DNA of 64,000 nucleotides from an uncultured Veillonellaceae bacterium (GTDB lineage Bacteria; Bacillota; Negativicutes; Veillonellales; Dialisteraceae): positions 1 to 64,000 of the forward strand of contig CAKMIA010000007.1 of assembly GCA_927353735.1 (NCBI GenBank), read 5' to 3'. This document shows, in pieces, positions 15,896 through 26,003 of the stretch. Under the pieces are notes generated by a model. That model saw only the letters and a list, made by a program, of their open reading frames with translations, was not told the origin of the DNA and did no database searches. A program made the translations under genes and the position numbers. Position 1 is the stretch's first letter. Each line of letters begins with the position of its first letter.

Positions 15896-15904
15896 GGTCT
15901 CTCC

Positions 15905-16519
15905 TTACCGCCGGCTCATGGTCTCCCAGCCGGGCACCTGCTGCAGGGCTTCCTGCACCTGCTGCTCCGTTGCTTCCAGACTTCCGCTGTTGTCGATGAC
16001 GACATCGGCATAATTGATTTTATTGATCGTGGGCATCTGCTTCCGTATCCGCGCGAGGGCCTCCTCCCGGGTAGCGCCGTCGCGGGCGCACATCCGCAGG
16101 ATCTGCTGCTCCACCGGCGCCCTGACCACCCACACCGCCTCGGAGCGGAGCTGCCAGCCGATCTCCAGCAGGAGCGGCATATCCATCACGGCGATGGGAT
16201 AGCCCTCGTTCTGCGCGGTGATGAGCCCTTCCTCCGTGCGGCGCCACACATAGGGATGGATGATGGCATTGAGCGCCTGCCGCCGGTCCTCGTCGGAAAA
16301 GACGAGCTTCGCCATCTTCACCCGGTCCAGCTGTCCGTCCGGCAGAAAGACCTCCGGCCCGAAGACCTGACGGATGCGCTCCATGGCCTCGCTCCCCGGC
16401 GTCACCGCCTCCCGGGACAGCTTGTCCCCGTCGATGATGGGCAGGCCGAGCCGCGCCATATAGGAGGACACCGTGCTCTTGCCGCAGCCCACGCCGCCGG
16501 TCAGTCCGATACGATACAT
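15905..16519 (-). CDS. coaE: Dephospho-CoA kinase
   Basis: This 204-residue P-loop kinase has Walker A GGVGCGKST at about residues 8-16, followed by DGDKLSREAV with the catalytic Asp, and the lid/CoA motif at VVRAPVEQQILRM. It phosphorylates the 3'-hydroxyl of dephospho-CoA, the last step of CoA synthesis. It starts 12 bp after the polA stop on the same strand, so the two are probably cotranscribed. Confidence 0.95.
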   Translation of the reverse strand: MYRIGLTGGVGCGKSTVSSYMARLGLPIIDGDKLSREAVTPGSEAMERIRQVFGPEVFLPDGQLDRVKMAKLVFSDEDRRQALNAIIHPYVWRRTEEGLITAQNEGYPIAVMDMPLLLEIGWQLRSEAVWVVRAPVEQQILRMCARDGATREEALARIRKQMPTINKINYADVVIDNSGSLEATEQQVQEALQQVPGWETMSRR

Positions 16520-16531
16520 ACTTCTGCTCCC

Positions 16532-19108
16532 TTACTTTGTTTCCGCCCAGTTCCGGCCGATGTGGACATCCGCCACGAGCGGCACCTTCAGCTCGGCGGC
16601 GCCTTCCATTTCCCGGCGCACCAGCTCCGATACGGCCTCCACTTCATCCTGCACGGCCTCCAGCACCAGTTCATCGTGCACCTGCAGGAGGATGCGGCTC
16701 CGGAATCCACCGTCGCGGAGCGCGCGGGCCACGCGGATCATGGCGATCTTCATGATGTCCGCCGCCGTCCCCTGAATGGGCGTATTCATGGCCGTCCGTT
16801 CCGCAAAGGACCGGCGGTTGAAATTTTTACTCAGAATATCCGGCAAATCCCGCACCCGGCCGAAGAGCGTCTCCGTCCGGCCGGTCTCCCGGGCCTTCTC
16901 CACCATTTCCTCCATGAAGGCATGGATGCGGGGATAGCGCTCGAAATACACCCGGATATAGTCCGCCGCGGCCTGCCGGGAAATGCCCAGCTGCCGGGCC
17001 AGACCGAAATCACTGATGCCGTAGATGATGCCGAAATTGACGGCCTTCGCGTGGGACCGCTGCTCTGCCGTGACCTCCTCCATGGGGATGCCCAGCACCT
17101 CCGCCGCAGTCCGGCGGTGGATGTCCTCCTTCTCCCGGAACGCCCGGATGAGGCTCTCGTCACCGGACATATGGGCCATCACGCGGAGCTCCACCTGGGA
17201 ATAATCGGAGGAAATGAAGCAGTCATAGCCCTCGCCGGGCACGAAGAGAGAGCGGATCTTCTTTCCCTCCTCCGTGCGGACGGGGATATTCTGCAGATTC
17301 GGCTCCGAGCTGGACAGCCGGCCCGTCGCGGTCACCGTCTGATTGAAGGACGTGTGGATGCGTCCCGTCTCCGGCCGGATCAGCTGGGGCAGCGCATCCA
17401 GATAGGTGGAAATCAGCTTGGACAGCGTGCGGTATTCCAGGATCTCCTTCACGAAGGGATAGTCCGCCGCGAGCGTCTCCAGCACGTCCGCCGCGGTGGA
17501 ATAGCCGGTCTTTGTCTTTTTGCCGGCGGGCATGCCCATTTTTTCAAACAGGATGTGCCCCAGCTGCTTCGGCGAATTGACATTGAAGCTTTCTCCCGCT
17601 TCCTCATAAATGGAGCGGAGAAGCTGCCGTTCCCGGCGGGCCATGTCGTCCCGCACCTCCTGCCAGCGGGCCTGATCGGTGGCGATGCCCGCCTTTTCCA
17701 TCGCCGCGAGCACCGGCGCCAGCGGCGACTCGATCTCCTCGAAGAGCCGCAGCAGGCCCCGCTCCTTCAGCTTCTCCCGGGCAGTCTCACAGATGCCGTT
17801 GAGGAACCCTGCAATGAGGGCGCACCGCGACGGATCGTCAGCGGCCTCGTCCGGGTAGATGGGCAGAGCCCCAAAGGCCTCCGCCAGATAGGACAGGGGA
17901 TAGGTCACCCGCGTGGGGTCCAGCAGATACGCCGCCAGCGTCAGATCGAAGAAGGGAAGGCCCTCACAGGGGAATCCGCTCTCCCAGAGCTTCTTGCTGT
18001 CCTCCACCGCCACGGACGAAGCCGTGCGGAGCGCCGCGGCGGCGCTGTCCGCCTCCTCCGCCGGCACCTCCCAGCACTGGCTGCCGCAGGCGATCACCGC
18101 CGCATCCCACTGGTAAAAAGGCGCCTTCCCCGTGAGCGCCAGAGAGAGCGCGCACGCCCGGCCGGACAGATCCTCCCTGCCGGTCCAGCGCAGCAGCTCT
18201 GCGGCCTCCTTTTTCGTTTCCTCCTGCTTGGCCGCCGCCAGCTCCCGGAAGCGGGGCAGGCTGCTGAATTCCTCCGCCAGCTGCTCGAAGCCGAGCTGAC
18301 GGAACAGCGCCGTCATTTCCTCCGCATGCACCGGCTGATGCATCGACTCCAGCGGCGCCTCCACGGGCACATCCCGGCGGATGCGGGCCAGCGTCTGCGA
18401 CAGATACGCCGAATCCCGGCCATTGCGGAGCTTCTCCCCGAGCTTGCCCTTCACCTCATCCGCATGGGCGTAGATCTCGTCCAGCGTGCCGTACCGGGTG
18501 AGCAGCTTCAGCGCCGTCTTTTCTCCGATGCCGGGCACACCGGGGATGTGGTCCGACGCATCGCCCATGAGGGCCTTCATGTCCACCACCTGCTCCGGCG
18601 TGATGCCGTATTTCTCCTTCACCGCGCCGGGCGTCATCTCCGCCATGTCCGAAATGCCCCGCTGGGTGAGGAAGACCGTCGTGCGGTCATTCACCAGCTG
18701 CAGCGCGTCCCGGTCCCCGGTGATGACCTTCACCGGCAGCTCGCCCTCGTAGCGCGCGGCGAGCGTCCCCAGAATGTCGTCCCCCTCGAAACCGGACAGC
18801 TCGTACTGGGCGATGCCCATCACGCGGAGCACGTCCCGGATGAGCGCAAACTGCGGCACCAGCTCCGGCGGCGCAGGCTTCCGCGTCCCCTTATATTCAT
18901 CGTACAGCTCCATGCGGAAGGTGTGCTTGTCCTTATCGAAGGACACCGCCATATACTCCGGGTCCATGGCGCGGTACACGCCGAGGAGCATCCGCAGGAA
19001 TCCGTATACGGCGTTCGTGTAGACGCCGTTTTTCGACAGCAGCGGCAGCGCATAGAACGCGCGGTACAGCAGGCTGTTGCCGTCAATGATCACCAGTTCT
19101 TTTTCCAA
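16532..19108 (-). CDS. polA: DNA polymerase I
   Basis: The start is TTG at 19108, six bases after CAGGAGG, giving 858 residues; the frame continues upstream but without a ribosome binding site. Residues 1-290 form the 5'-3' exonuclease (DGNSLLYRAFYAL; VITGDRDALQLV; GIGEKTALKLL). The central 3'-5' exonuclease-like region lacks the DxE motif, so proofreading is probably absent, as in Bacillus polymerases. The polymerase domain has motif A DYSQVELRVMAHMSGD, motif B KAVNFGIIYG and motif C QVHDELVLEA. It fills gaps in repair and Okazaki fragment maturation. Confidence 0.95.
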   Translation of the reverse strand: MEKELVIIDGNSLLYRAFYALPLLSKNGVYTNAVYGFLRMLLGVYRAMDPEYMAVSFDKDKHTFRMELYDEYKGTRKPAPPELVPQFALIRDVLRVMGIAQYELSGFEGDDILGTLAARYEGELPVKVITGDRDALQLVNDRTTVFLTQRGISDMAEMTPGAVKEKYGITPEQVVDMKALMGDASDHIPGVPGIGEKTALKLLTRYGTLDEIYAHADEVKGKLGEKLRNGRDSAYLSQTLARIRRDVPVEAPLESMHQPVHAEEMTALFRQLGFEQLAEEFSSLPRFRELAAAKQEETKKEAAELLRWTGREDLSGRACALSLALTGKAPFYQWDAAVIACGSQCWEVPAEEADSAAAALRTASSVAVEDSKKLWESGFPCEGLPFFDLTLAAYLLDPTRVTYPLSYLAEAFGALPIYPDEAADDPSRCALIAGFLNGICETAREKLKERGLLRLFEEIESPLAPVLAAMEKAGIATDQARWQEVRDDMARRERQLLRSIYEEAGESFNVNSPKQLGHILFEKMGMPAGKKTKTGYSTAADVLETLAADYPFVKEILEYRTLSKLISTYLDALPQLIRPETGRIHTSFNQTVTATGRLSSSEPNLQNIPVRTEEGKKIRSLFVPGEGYDCFISSDYSQVELRVMAHMSGDESLIRAFREKEDIHRRTAAEVLGIPMEEVTAEQRSHAKAVNFGIIYGISDFGLARQLGISRQAAADYIRVYFERYPRIHAFMEEMVEKARETGRTETLFGRVRDLPDILSKNFNRRSFAERTAMNTPIQGTAADIMKIAMIRVARALRDGGFRSRILLQVHDELVLEAVQDEVEAVSELVRREMEGAAELKVPLVADVHIGRNWAETK

Positions 19109-19127
19109 AAGAGCCTCCTGAAAAACG

Positions 19128-19148
19128 AATACAATTAGTTGTATTATA
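19128..19148 (-). promoter_or_regulatory. polA -10 region with overlapping palindrome
   Basis: On the minus strand TATAAT (19148-19143) runs into the perfect palindrome AATACAA-CTAA-TTGTATT (19145-19128), right at the expected transcript start. The -35 is poor (TTCGGT). The palindrome may be an operator. Confidence 0.4.
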
Positions 19149-19182
19149 CCATACCGAAGATTTTCACCGAAAACGGCCACGT

Positions 19183-19208
19183 AAAAATCCCGGAGTGGTT
19201 CCGGGATC
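19183..19208 (-). terminator. Terminator of the MarR-MATE operon
   Basis: ATCCCGG-AACCACT-CCGGGAT followed by TTTTAC on the minus strand, 36 bp after the MATE stop codon. Confidence 0.8.
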
Positions 19209-19243
19209 ACTGCCATATACCGATGGCCGTCAGAAAAAGGAAA

Positions 19244-20557
19244 TCACGCGCTCTCCGGAGCCGTTTCTCCGCGGGCGCCGCCGCAGCGCATCCAGAGCCC
19301 CGCCGCCAGAACGGCCGCCGCGGCCCGGGCCAGGGTCACGCTCCACCAGACCAGCGTCTGCCCGCCGAAGGGCGGCAGCACCAGCAGAAACAGGCCGAGA
19401 AATACAGGCTCCGCCCAGGACAGGCACTGCGCGGGCCGGCTCTGCCCCACCGCGTAGAACGAGGACGCCGCCACGCGGTTCAACGCCATGAAGGGGAGCG
19501 ACGCAATGAAAACCGGATAGACCGCACCGGAGGCCGCCGCGGCCGCCGGGGACACACCCATGAAAAGACTGATCTCCACGCCGTACCGCCAGAAGATCAC
19601 CCCGCTTCCCGCGGCCAGCAGCAGGGCAAATCCTGCGGCCCAGCGCTGGACGCGGAAGAGGCCCGGCCAGTCCCGCCGTCCGCAGCACCGGCTCATGAGG
19701 GGCTGGCTGCCCTCTCCCACGCCGTGGAGCGCCAGATAGACGATGCAGATGGAATAGGCGACCACCGCATAGACCGCCACCGCAAAATCACCGCCGTACG
19801 CCGCAGAAAAGCCGTTCATCAGCACCAGCGACGCATTGGGCGTCATGGACAGGCCGAACGGCGCCGCCCCGACGGACAGTATATCCTGAAAAAGCCCGCG
19901 CCGGCCTGACGCAGGGAGCCGCATATCCAGCCCGCCCGCGCGGAGCAGGAGGCCCGCGCCGAGCAGCGCTGCTGCGCCCTGCCCGATGATCGTGGCCAGC
20001 GCCGCTCCGGTCATGCCCCAGTCCAGTTGCCAGACGAACAGATAATCCAGCAGGATATTCAGCACGAAGCCCGCCGTCATCACCGCCGCCGCCGGAAAAG
20101 AGCCGGCCCGGTTCCGCAGGAGCGGCACCAGTCCCACGCCGAGGATCTGCAAAAATCCCCCGGCGGTGATCACCTGATTGTATTCCGTACCGAGCCGCAG
20201 CAGTCCGCCCCGCGCGCCCATGGCATACAGCATCGGTTCCGCCGTGAGCCACAGCGCCAGAGACAGCACCGCCCCCGCTGCGAGAAGCCCCCACAGCGCC
20301 GCCGCGCCGTACTGCCGGGCCTTCTCCCGGCGGCCCCGTCCCATGGACAGGGCATAATGAACGGCGCCGCCCATGCCGATGCCTGTCCCCACCGCCTCCA
20401 GAAAGGCCGTCACCGGATAGGCAAAATTGATGGCTGACAGCCCCGGATCCCCGATGCGGTTGCCCACAAAAAATCCGTCCACAATGGCATACACGCCGGA
20501 CAGCGCCATGGCCAGCACCGCCGGCACCACATAGGACAGAAAGGTGCCATATGTCAT
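19244..20557 (-). CDS. MATE family efflux transporter
   Basis: This 437-residue protein starts at the ATG overlapping the MarR stop (ATGA) after CGGAGAGGAAGCC. It has twelve predicted helices and MATE features such as SGVYAIVDGFFVGNRIGDPGLSAIN in helix 1-2 and GLVPLLRNRAGSFPAAAVM. It resembles the DinF/VmrA-like branch (Firmicutes MepA type). It is coupled to a MarR-family gene upstream, which probably represses it until a toxic ligand is present (as in the mepRA arrangement; inference). Confidence 0.9.
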   Translation of the reverse strand: MTYGTFLSYVVPAVLAMALSGVYAIVDGFFVGNRIGDPGLSAINFAYPVTAFLEAVGTGIGMGGAVHYALSMGRGRREKARQYGAAALWGLLAAGAVLSLALWLTAEPMLYAMGARGGLLRLGTEYNQVITAGGFLQILGVGLVPLLRNRAGSFPAAAVMTAGFVLNILLDYLFVWQLDWGMTGAALATIIGQGAAALLGAGLLLRAGGLDMRLPASGRRGLFQDILSVGAAPFGLSMTPNASLVLMNGFSAAYGGDFAVAVYAVVAYSICIVYLALHGVGEGSQPLMSRCCGRRDWPGLFRVQRWAAGFALLLAAGSGVIFWRYGVEISLFMGVSPAAAAASGAVYPVFIASLPFMALNRVAASSFYAVGQSRPAQCLSWAEPVFLGLFLLVLPPFGGQTLVWWSVTLARAAAAVLAAGLWMRCGGARGETAPESA

Positions 20558-21003
20558 GGCTTCCTCTCCGCGAACCGGGCGAGCTCCCGCCCCATGAACC
20601 AGTTGAACAGGTCGGAAGTCTCCTTCATGGCGGCCATCCGTTCCGGTCCCACCGCCTGAAAGACCTGCACCTCCATCTGCCGGAGCGGCTCTGCGATGTC
20701 CAACGCATGGCGCCGCCCGGCCTCCGTGAAGGCCAGCACCTTCCGGCGCCGGTCCGACGGATCGTTCTCCATGACGAGATATCCCGCCTCCCGGAGTTTT
20801 TTCACCGTCTGATTGACGGTCTGCTTCGTCAGCTCGCACCGCAGCGACAGCTCCCGCTGGGTGAGCCGCCCCGCCTCGAGCAGCATATACAGCACCATGA
20901 GTTCGCTGTAGCTCACCCGGCGCAGCTCCGCATATTTCACATACAGCGCCGTCCCCTGTGCCCACGACAGGTACAGGCCGCTGATCACCGTTCTTTCATC
21001 CAT
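20554..21003 (-). CDS. MarR family transcriptional regulator
   Basis: The start is ATG at 21003 after TAAGGAGAAAAGAA, giving 149 residues; the frame continues upstream into the promoter. The winged helix is RRVSYSELMVLYML...LTQRELSLRCELTKQTVNQTVKKLREAGYL, with wing DPSDRRRKVLAFTEAG, all classic MarR. It overlaps the MATE gene by 4 bp. The AATAGTC...GACTATT inverted repeat over its promoter is the likely operator. Confidence 0.92.
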   Translation of the reverse strand: MDERTVISGLYLSWAQGTALYVKYAELRRVSYSELMVLYMLLEAGRLTQRELSLRCELTKQTVNQTVKKLREAGYLVMENDPSDRRRKVLAFTEAGRRHALDIAEPLRQMEVQVFQAVGPERMAAMKETSDLFNWFMGRELARFAERKP

Positions 21004-21017
21004 TTCTTTTCTCCTTA

Positions 21018-21060
21018 AATAGTCTAATTTTTTACCATTATAGTATAATTTTGGACTATT
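21018..21060 (-). promoter_or_regulatory. MarR operon promoter with operator-like inverted repeat
   Basis: AATAGTC at 21018-21024 and GACTATT at 21054-21060 are exact complements, and the adjacent A/T-rich bases are partly complementary. Between them lies a TATAAT-like -10 for the minus strand, preceded at 17 bp by a weak TGGTAA. Repressor binding would occlude RNA polymerase. Confidence 0.6.
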
Positions 21061-21122
21061 TACCAGCCATTGCAAAGCGAAACCGGCCGGGCCTGCCATG
21101 TCTTGCAACGAAACAGCACAAC

Positions 21123-21156
21123 AAGAAAGCACCGGATAAAATCCGGTGCTTTCTTT
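21123..21156 (-). terminator. Terminator of the groESL operon
   Basis: AAAGCACCGGA-TTTTA-TCCGGTGCTTT is a perfect 11 bp stem about 40 bp after groEL; the T-tract is interrupted on the minus strand. Confidence 0.75.
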
Positions 21157-21192
21157 TATCACTTTATCGGTTGTGATGATCTCACGGGGAGA

Positions 21193-22827
<1,635 letters not shown>

Positions 22828-22860
22828 TTATTGTCACTCCTATCAGTTATCAGTCAGAAA

Positions 22861-23142
22861 TCAGAATACGCAGAGAATATCACGTTCGGTGATGAGCAGG
22901 TAATGCTTGCCACCTTCATCGATATCCGTGCCGGAATATTTAGCGAAAAGGACTTCATCCCCGACCTTGACTTCCATCGGGATGCGCTGGCCGTTGTCAT
23001 TCAGCTTGCCCTGGCCTACGGCTACGACGGTGCCTTTCTGAGATTTTTTCTGTGCTGTATCAGGCAGCAGGATGCCGCCTTTGGTCTTGGTTTCTTCTTC
23101 TTTAACTTCAATCAGAACACGATCTGCTAATGGTTTTAACAT
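22861..23142 (-). CDS. groES: Co-chaperonin GroES
   Basis: This 93-residue protein begins [17 protein letters not shown] and contains the mobile loop region [18 protein letters not shown] and [11 protein letters not shown]. It caps the GroEL ring as a heptamer. The start follows TTGAAGGAGGAGTCGAC. It is the first gene of the groESL operon. Confidence 0.98.
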   Translation of the reverse strand: MLKPLADRVLIEVKEEETKTKGGILLPDTAQKKSQKGTVVAVGQGKLNDNGQRIPMEVKVGDEVLFAKYSGTDIDEGGKHYLLITERDILCVF

Positions 23143-23163
23143 GTCGACTCCTCCTTCAACTTA

Positions 23164-23190
23164 TTAGCACTCACTTGCATCGAGTGCTAA
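23164..23190 (-). promoter_or_regulatory. CIRCE element (HrcA operator)
   Basis: TTAGCACTC-N9-GAGTGCTAA matches the CIRCE consensus exactly. It lies between the groES promoter and start codon, where HrcA represses class I heat-shock genes. The hrcA gene itself is not in the window. Confidence 0.97.
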
Positions 23191-23201
23191 CTCATGTCCT
23201 T

Positions 23202-23230
23202 ATAATACACAACACATGGCAAAAATGCAA
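23202..23230 (-). promoter_or_regulatory. groESL promoter
   Basis: TTGCAT (23230-23225), 17 bp, TATTAT (23207-23202) on the minus strand, immediately upstream of CIRCE; a vegetative sigma-A type promoter. Confidence 0.7.
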
Positions 23231-23269
23231 GGGTTTCCCGGAAAATTTCAAAAAATTTCCCGCACCACG

Positions 23270-23302
23270 CCAAAAGGCGGCTCTCCGAAAAGAACCGCCT
23301 CA
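23270..23302 (-). terminator. Terminator of the AsmA-like gene
   Basis: AGGCGGTTC and GAGCCGCCT (one G-U pair) flank TTTTCGGA and are followed by TTTTGG. It overlaps the stop codon. Confidence 0.6.
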
Positions 23303-24619
23303 GTAGACCCGCTCCGCCGTGCCGGAGAGGGAATCCATGAGATACACCGGACCCAGCCGCACCCGTCCGTCCTGAATGGTGAACGCATCGGTGGTCACGT
23401 CCCCCAGCGCGAGGGAGATCACCACATCCCGGATGGTGACCGTGCCGCCCTCCCGTTCAAAGGCGCCGGAAATTTTCTGAAAGGGCAGGAACCGGTACTG
23501 GCCCGGGCCGGACAGGAAAGAGCCCCAGGCCTCGGGCGGGCGTCCCCGCTCGCCCCGCAGATGCAGGTCCAGCTCCACCTCGCATCGGAGCCCCGAATCC
23601 TTCGCCGCCGTGCCGCCGCGGAGGCGGTGCCCCTGAATGTCCGCCCCGTAGGACCGCTTGTCCAGATCGAAGCGTCCTGTTCCTTCCACGGTGCCGCCGA
23701 AGACCTTTCCCTTCACGGCCTCCACGGAAAGGAGCCCCGCTTCATAGTGGAAATCGCCGGTGAGCTCCGTGAACAGGAGCGCCGTCACATTCAGCTCCGG
23801 AATATCCAGCGTCCCCGTGATCACCGGCCGCGCCGCCGGGCCCTTCACCCGGGCACTGACTGAAACCGGGTCGTCGATATCGATGCCCGCGCCGAGCGCC
23901 GACGGCCGGCAGCCCGTCACGGACAGCGCCAGATCGCACGCCGGCCCGTCCCCGGTGAAATCCACCGTCCCGTGCATCACCATCCGGTCCGCCGCGATGG
24001 TGCCCGTAAAGCGGCCGCTCAGGAGATCGACCCGCATCTGCCGGTCCGTGTCCGCATCGACCTTCAGATTCACATGCTCCATGCGGAACTGCCGCCCCGG
24101 CGCCTCCGCCTCGATCACGCCGTCCCGCAGCACCGCCCGGCAGTCAAAGAGGCGGTTCCCGTCCGGACCGGTGAGACGGATCGGCTCCAGCCCCTGCGCC
24201 TGCCGCGCCCTGCCGTCGGGCTTGATGTACCGCAGCCACATGGCGTCATCAAAGAAGAGATGCACATAGGCCTTCTCCAGCGTCACCTCCGTGATGCTCG
24301 ACGTCCCGATCCGGCCCGTCACCACGTCCCAGGGCTTCACATGGAACCGTACCGACGGCGCATCTGCCAGCAGCGTCCCGTCATCGGCGGTCCATCGCAC
24401 GCTGTCCGCCTCCACATTGCCGAAAAGATCCGCCCGGATGCGCGCTGTCGTCACCGTCCCCGGGAACAGGTCCCGCTCCTCCGCCACGCGGTTGAAGATC
24501 TCCGCCGCATAAAAGGTGAGGGCGTAGCAGAGGCCGTAAAAAAGAACGGCCGCCGAGACGATCCCCGCCAGAAGCCTCCGCCATGTCCGGCCGTTTCTGT
24601 ACCATGCGCGCTCTCTCAT
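23300..24619 (-). CDS. AsmA/TamB-like envelope protein (short form)
   Basis: The product is 439 residues from the ATG after AAAGGAGGGCGGCAGC. One N-terminal membrane anchor (about residues 17-38) is followed by a periplasmic domain made mainly of beta-strands. It has the NVEADSVRWT and ITGTLDIPELNVTALLF patterns seen in AsmA/TamB/YhdP-type proteins, which move lipids or assist assembly between the membranes of diderms. It is much shorter than TamB (more than 1,200 residues). The family call rests on pattern and layout, not on a decisive motif. It lies downstream of murB, behind a terminator. Confidence 0.6.
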   Translation of the reverse strand: MRERAWYRNGRTWRRLLAGIVSAAVLFYGLCYALTFYAAEIFNRVAEERDLFPGTVTTARIRADLFGNVEADSVRWTADDGTLLADAPSVRFHVKPWDVVTGRIGTSSITEVTLEKAYVHLFFDDAMWLRYIKPDGRARQAQGLEPIRLTGPDGNRLFDCRAVLRDGVIEAEAPGRQFRMEHVNLKVDADTDRQMRVDLLSGRFTGTIAADRMVMHGTVDFTGDGPACDLALSVTGCRPSALGAGIDIDDPVSVSARVKGPAARPVITGTLDIPELNVTALLFTELTGDFHYEAGLLSVEAVKGKVFGGTVEGTGRFDLDKRSYGADIQGHRLRGGTAAKDSGLRCEVELDLHLRGERGRPPEAWGSFLSGPGQYRFLPFQKISGAFEREGGTVTIRDVVISLALGDVTTDAFTIQDGRVRLGPVYLMDSLSGTAERVY

Positions 24620-24677
24620 GCTGCCGCCCTCCTTTTTCTGTATTGTAGCACAGGCCCCCCGCTGCCCAGCGGAGCAC

Positions 24678-24709
24678 AAAAAAACTGCGCCCTCCGCAGA
24701 GGACACAGC
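24678..24709 (-). terminator. Terminator of the trmL-ylbF-murB operon
   Basis: CTGTGTCCTC-TGCG-GAGGGCGCAG (two G-U pairs) followed by TTTTTTT on the minus strand, just after murB. Confidence 0.75.
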
Positions 24710-24723
24710 TTTTCTCTTATGGT

Positions 24724-25650
24724 TTATCTTTCCTGATGGACGCCGTCGCCGAGGATGCGGACATCGAGCGGGATGTGCACATTGAACTGATCCATCACCC
24801 GGCGCTGTACTTCGTGGAGCACGGCGAGCACGTCCTGGCAGGTGGCGTGGCCGTTATTGACGACGAAGTCCGGATGCTTCGTGGAGACCTGGGCATCGCC
24901 CACGGAGTAGCCCACGAGGCCGCAGGCCTTGATCATCGGGCCTACATGATATCCCGGCGGACGGAGGTACATCGTGCCGGCGCTTCTCTTGTCGAGAGGC
25001 TGCTTGGTCCGGCGGGACAGCTGGTGCTCGTCCATGGCCCGCTTGATCTCGTCCACATTGCCGTGGGACAGATGAAGGCGCACGCCGAGGATGATGTCGC
25101 CATTGTGCATGAAAATGCTGTCGCTTTCGCCGTAATGGAGGTCATCCCAGCCGTAGGTCTTTTCCCGCTGCCCGTCGCGGGTGAGAACGCGGACGCTCTC
25201 CACTACATTTTTCATCTGGCTGCCGTAGCCGTTGGCGTTCATGAACGCCGCGCCGCAGATCGTGCCCGGCAGGCCTACGGCCCATTCCATGCCCTTCAGC
25301 TGGTTTTTCCAGGCCAGACGGGACACCGCGCCGGTGGCCGTGCCGCCGGAAGCGACGATCCAGTCTCCTTCGCATTCCAGATAGGGCTTCAGGCGCTGGG
25401 TGCATACGGTGATGCCGCGGATGCCCTTGTCGCTCACGAGGCAGTTCGAGCCGCCGCCGATGATGGTCACCGGGACGCCCCCTTCATAGGCGCGGTTCAG
25501 CACCTTCTGCAGCGTTTCTTCCGTGTCCGGAGCCACGAATACATCCGCCGGGCCCCCGATGCCGTACGTGGTGTGGCGGCTCATGGGTTCGTCCACGCGA
25601 AACTGTTTTTCCGTGAGAATTCCGTCAAAAAACGAGGTCCATTCTGTCAT
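24724..25650 (-). CDS. murB: UDP-N-acetylenolpyruvoylglucosamine reductase
   Basis: This 308-residue flavoenzyme has HTTYGIGGPADVFVAP and GGGSNCLVSDKGIRG for FAD binding, and EWAVGLPGTICGAAFMNANGYG. It reduces UDP-GlcNAc-enolpyruvate to UDP-MurNAc with NADPH in peptidoglycan synthesis. The proton-donor motif, usually SAGS, reads SAGT (Thr226). The start overlaps the ylbF stop (ATGA). It is part of trmL-ylbF-murB. Confidence 0.95.
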   Translation of the reverse strand: MTEWTSFFDGILTEKQFRVDEPMSRHTTYGIGGPADVFVAPDTEETLQKVLNRAYEGGVPVTIIGGGSNCLVSDKGIRGITVCTQRLKPYLECEGDWIVASGGTATGAVSRLAWKNQLKGMEWAVGLPGTICGAAFMNANGYGSQMKNVVESVRVLTRDGQREKTYGWDDLHYGESDSIFMHNGDIILGVRLHLSHGNVDEIKRAMDEHQLSRRTKQPLDKRSAGTMYLRPPGYHVGPMIKACGLVGYSVGDAQVSTKHPDFVVNNGHATCQDVLAVLHEVQRRVMDQFNVHIPLDVRILGDGVHQER

Positions 25651-26003
25651 TTTTTATCCAGCTCCAATACATCCATACCCTGCATCATGGCATCGCTGAT
25701 GATCTTCTGCAGATCGGCTGCGACCTGCTGCCAGCGGATAAATGCCTGCAGATATTCCTGCGCATCGCCGTTGTTGCTGACCAGCACAGCCAGCTCCTGG
25801 AGATGCTCGTAGGTCTTGTCATCCTGCTTCTGCCCGGCCAGCTTCGCATAGTCTGCCTGCATCTGGGCCATCAGGTATTCCTTGACCAGTTTCCGGGCGT
25901 CTTCATTGCCCTTGATCTTTTCTCCCGCCGCCGTGAGACGCTTCATCTCATCGCTTTCTTTGATGCCGGCAGCGAGCTCGTAGGCCTTATCATAAATATT
26001 CAT
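25647..26003 (-). CDS. ylbF: YlbF/YmcA family regulator
   Basis: This 118-residue all-helical protein matches the YlbF/YmcA (Com_YlbF) family: MNIYDKAYELAAGIKESDE, then AQMQADYAKLAGQ and a C-terminal helical pair. In Bacillus, YlbF, YmcA and YaaT form the Y-complex that guides RNase Y and affects competence and biofilm genes. Here the partner is unknown. It overlaps trmL by 14 bp and murB by 4 bp, so translation is coupled. Confidence 0.85.
   Translation of the reverse strand: MNIYDKAYELAAGIKESDEMKRLTAAGEKIKGNEDARKLVKEYLMAQMQADYAKLAGQKQDDKTYEHLQELAVLVSNNGDAQEYLQAFIRWQQVAADLQKIISDAMMQGMDVLELDKK

Noticed and set aside
15533-19138. 1,201-codon open frame on the plus strand opposite coaE and polA
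   Set aside because: It is antisense to well-supported polA and coaE. Its His/Arg/Gly-rich composition is what GC-rich coding DNA gives on the complementary strand. It has no convincing ribosome binding site and matches no family.
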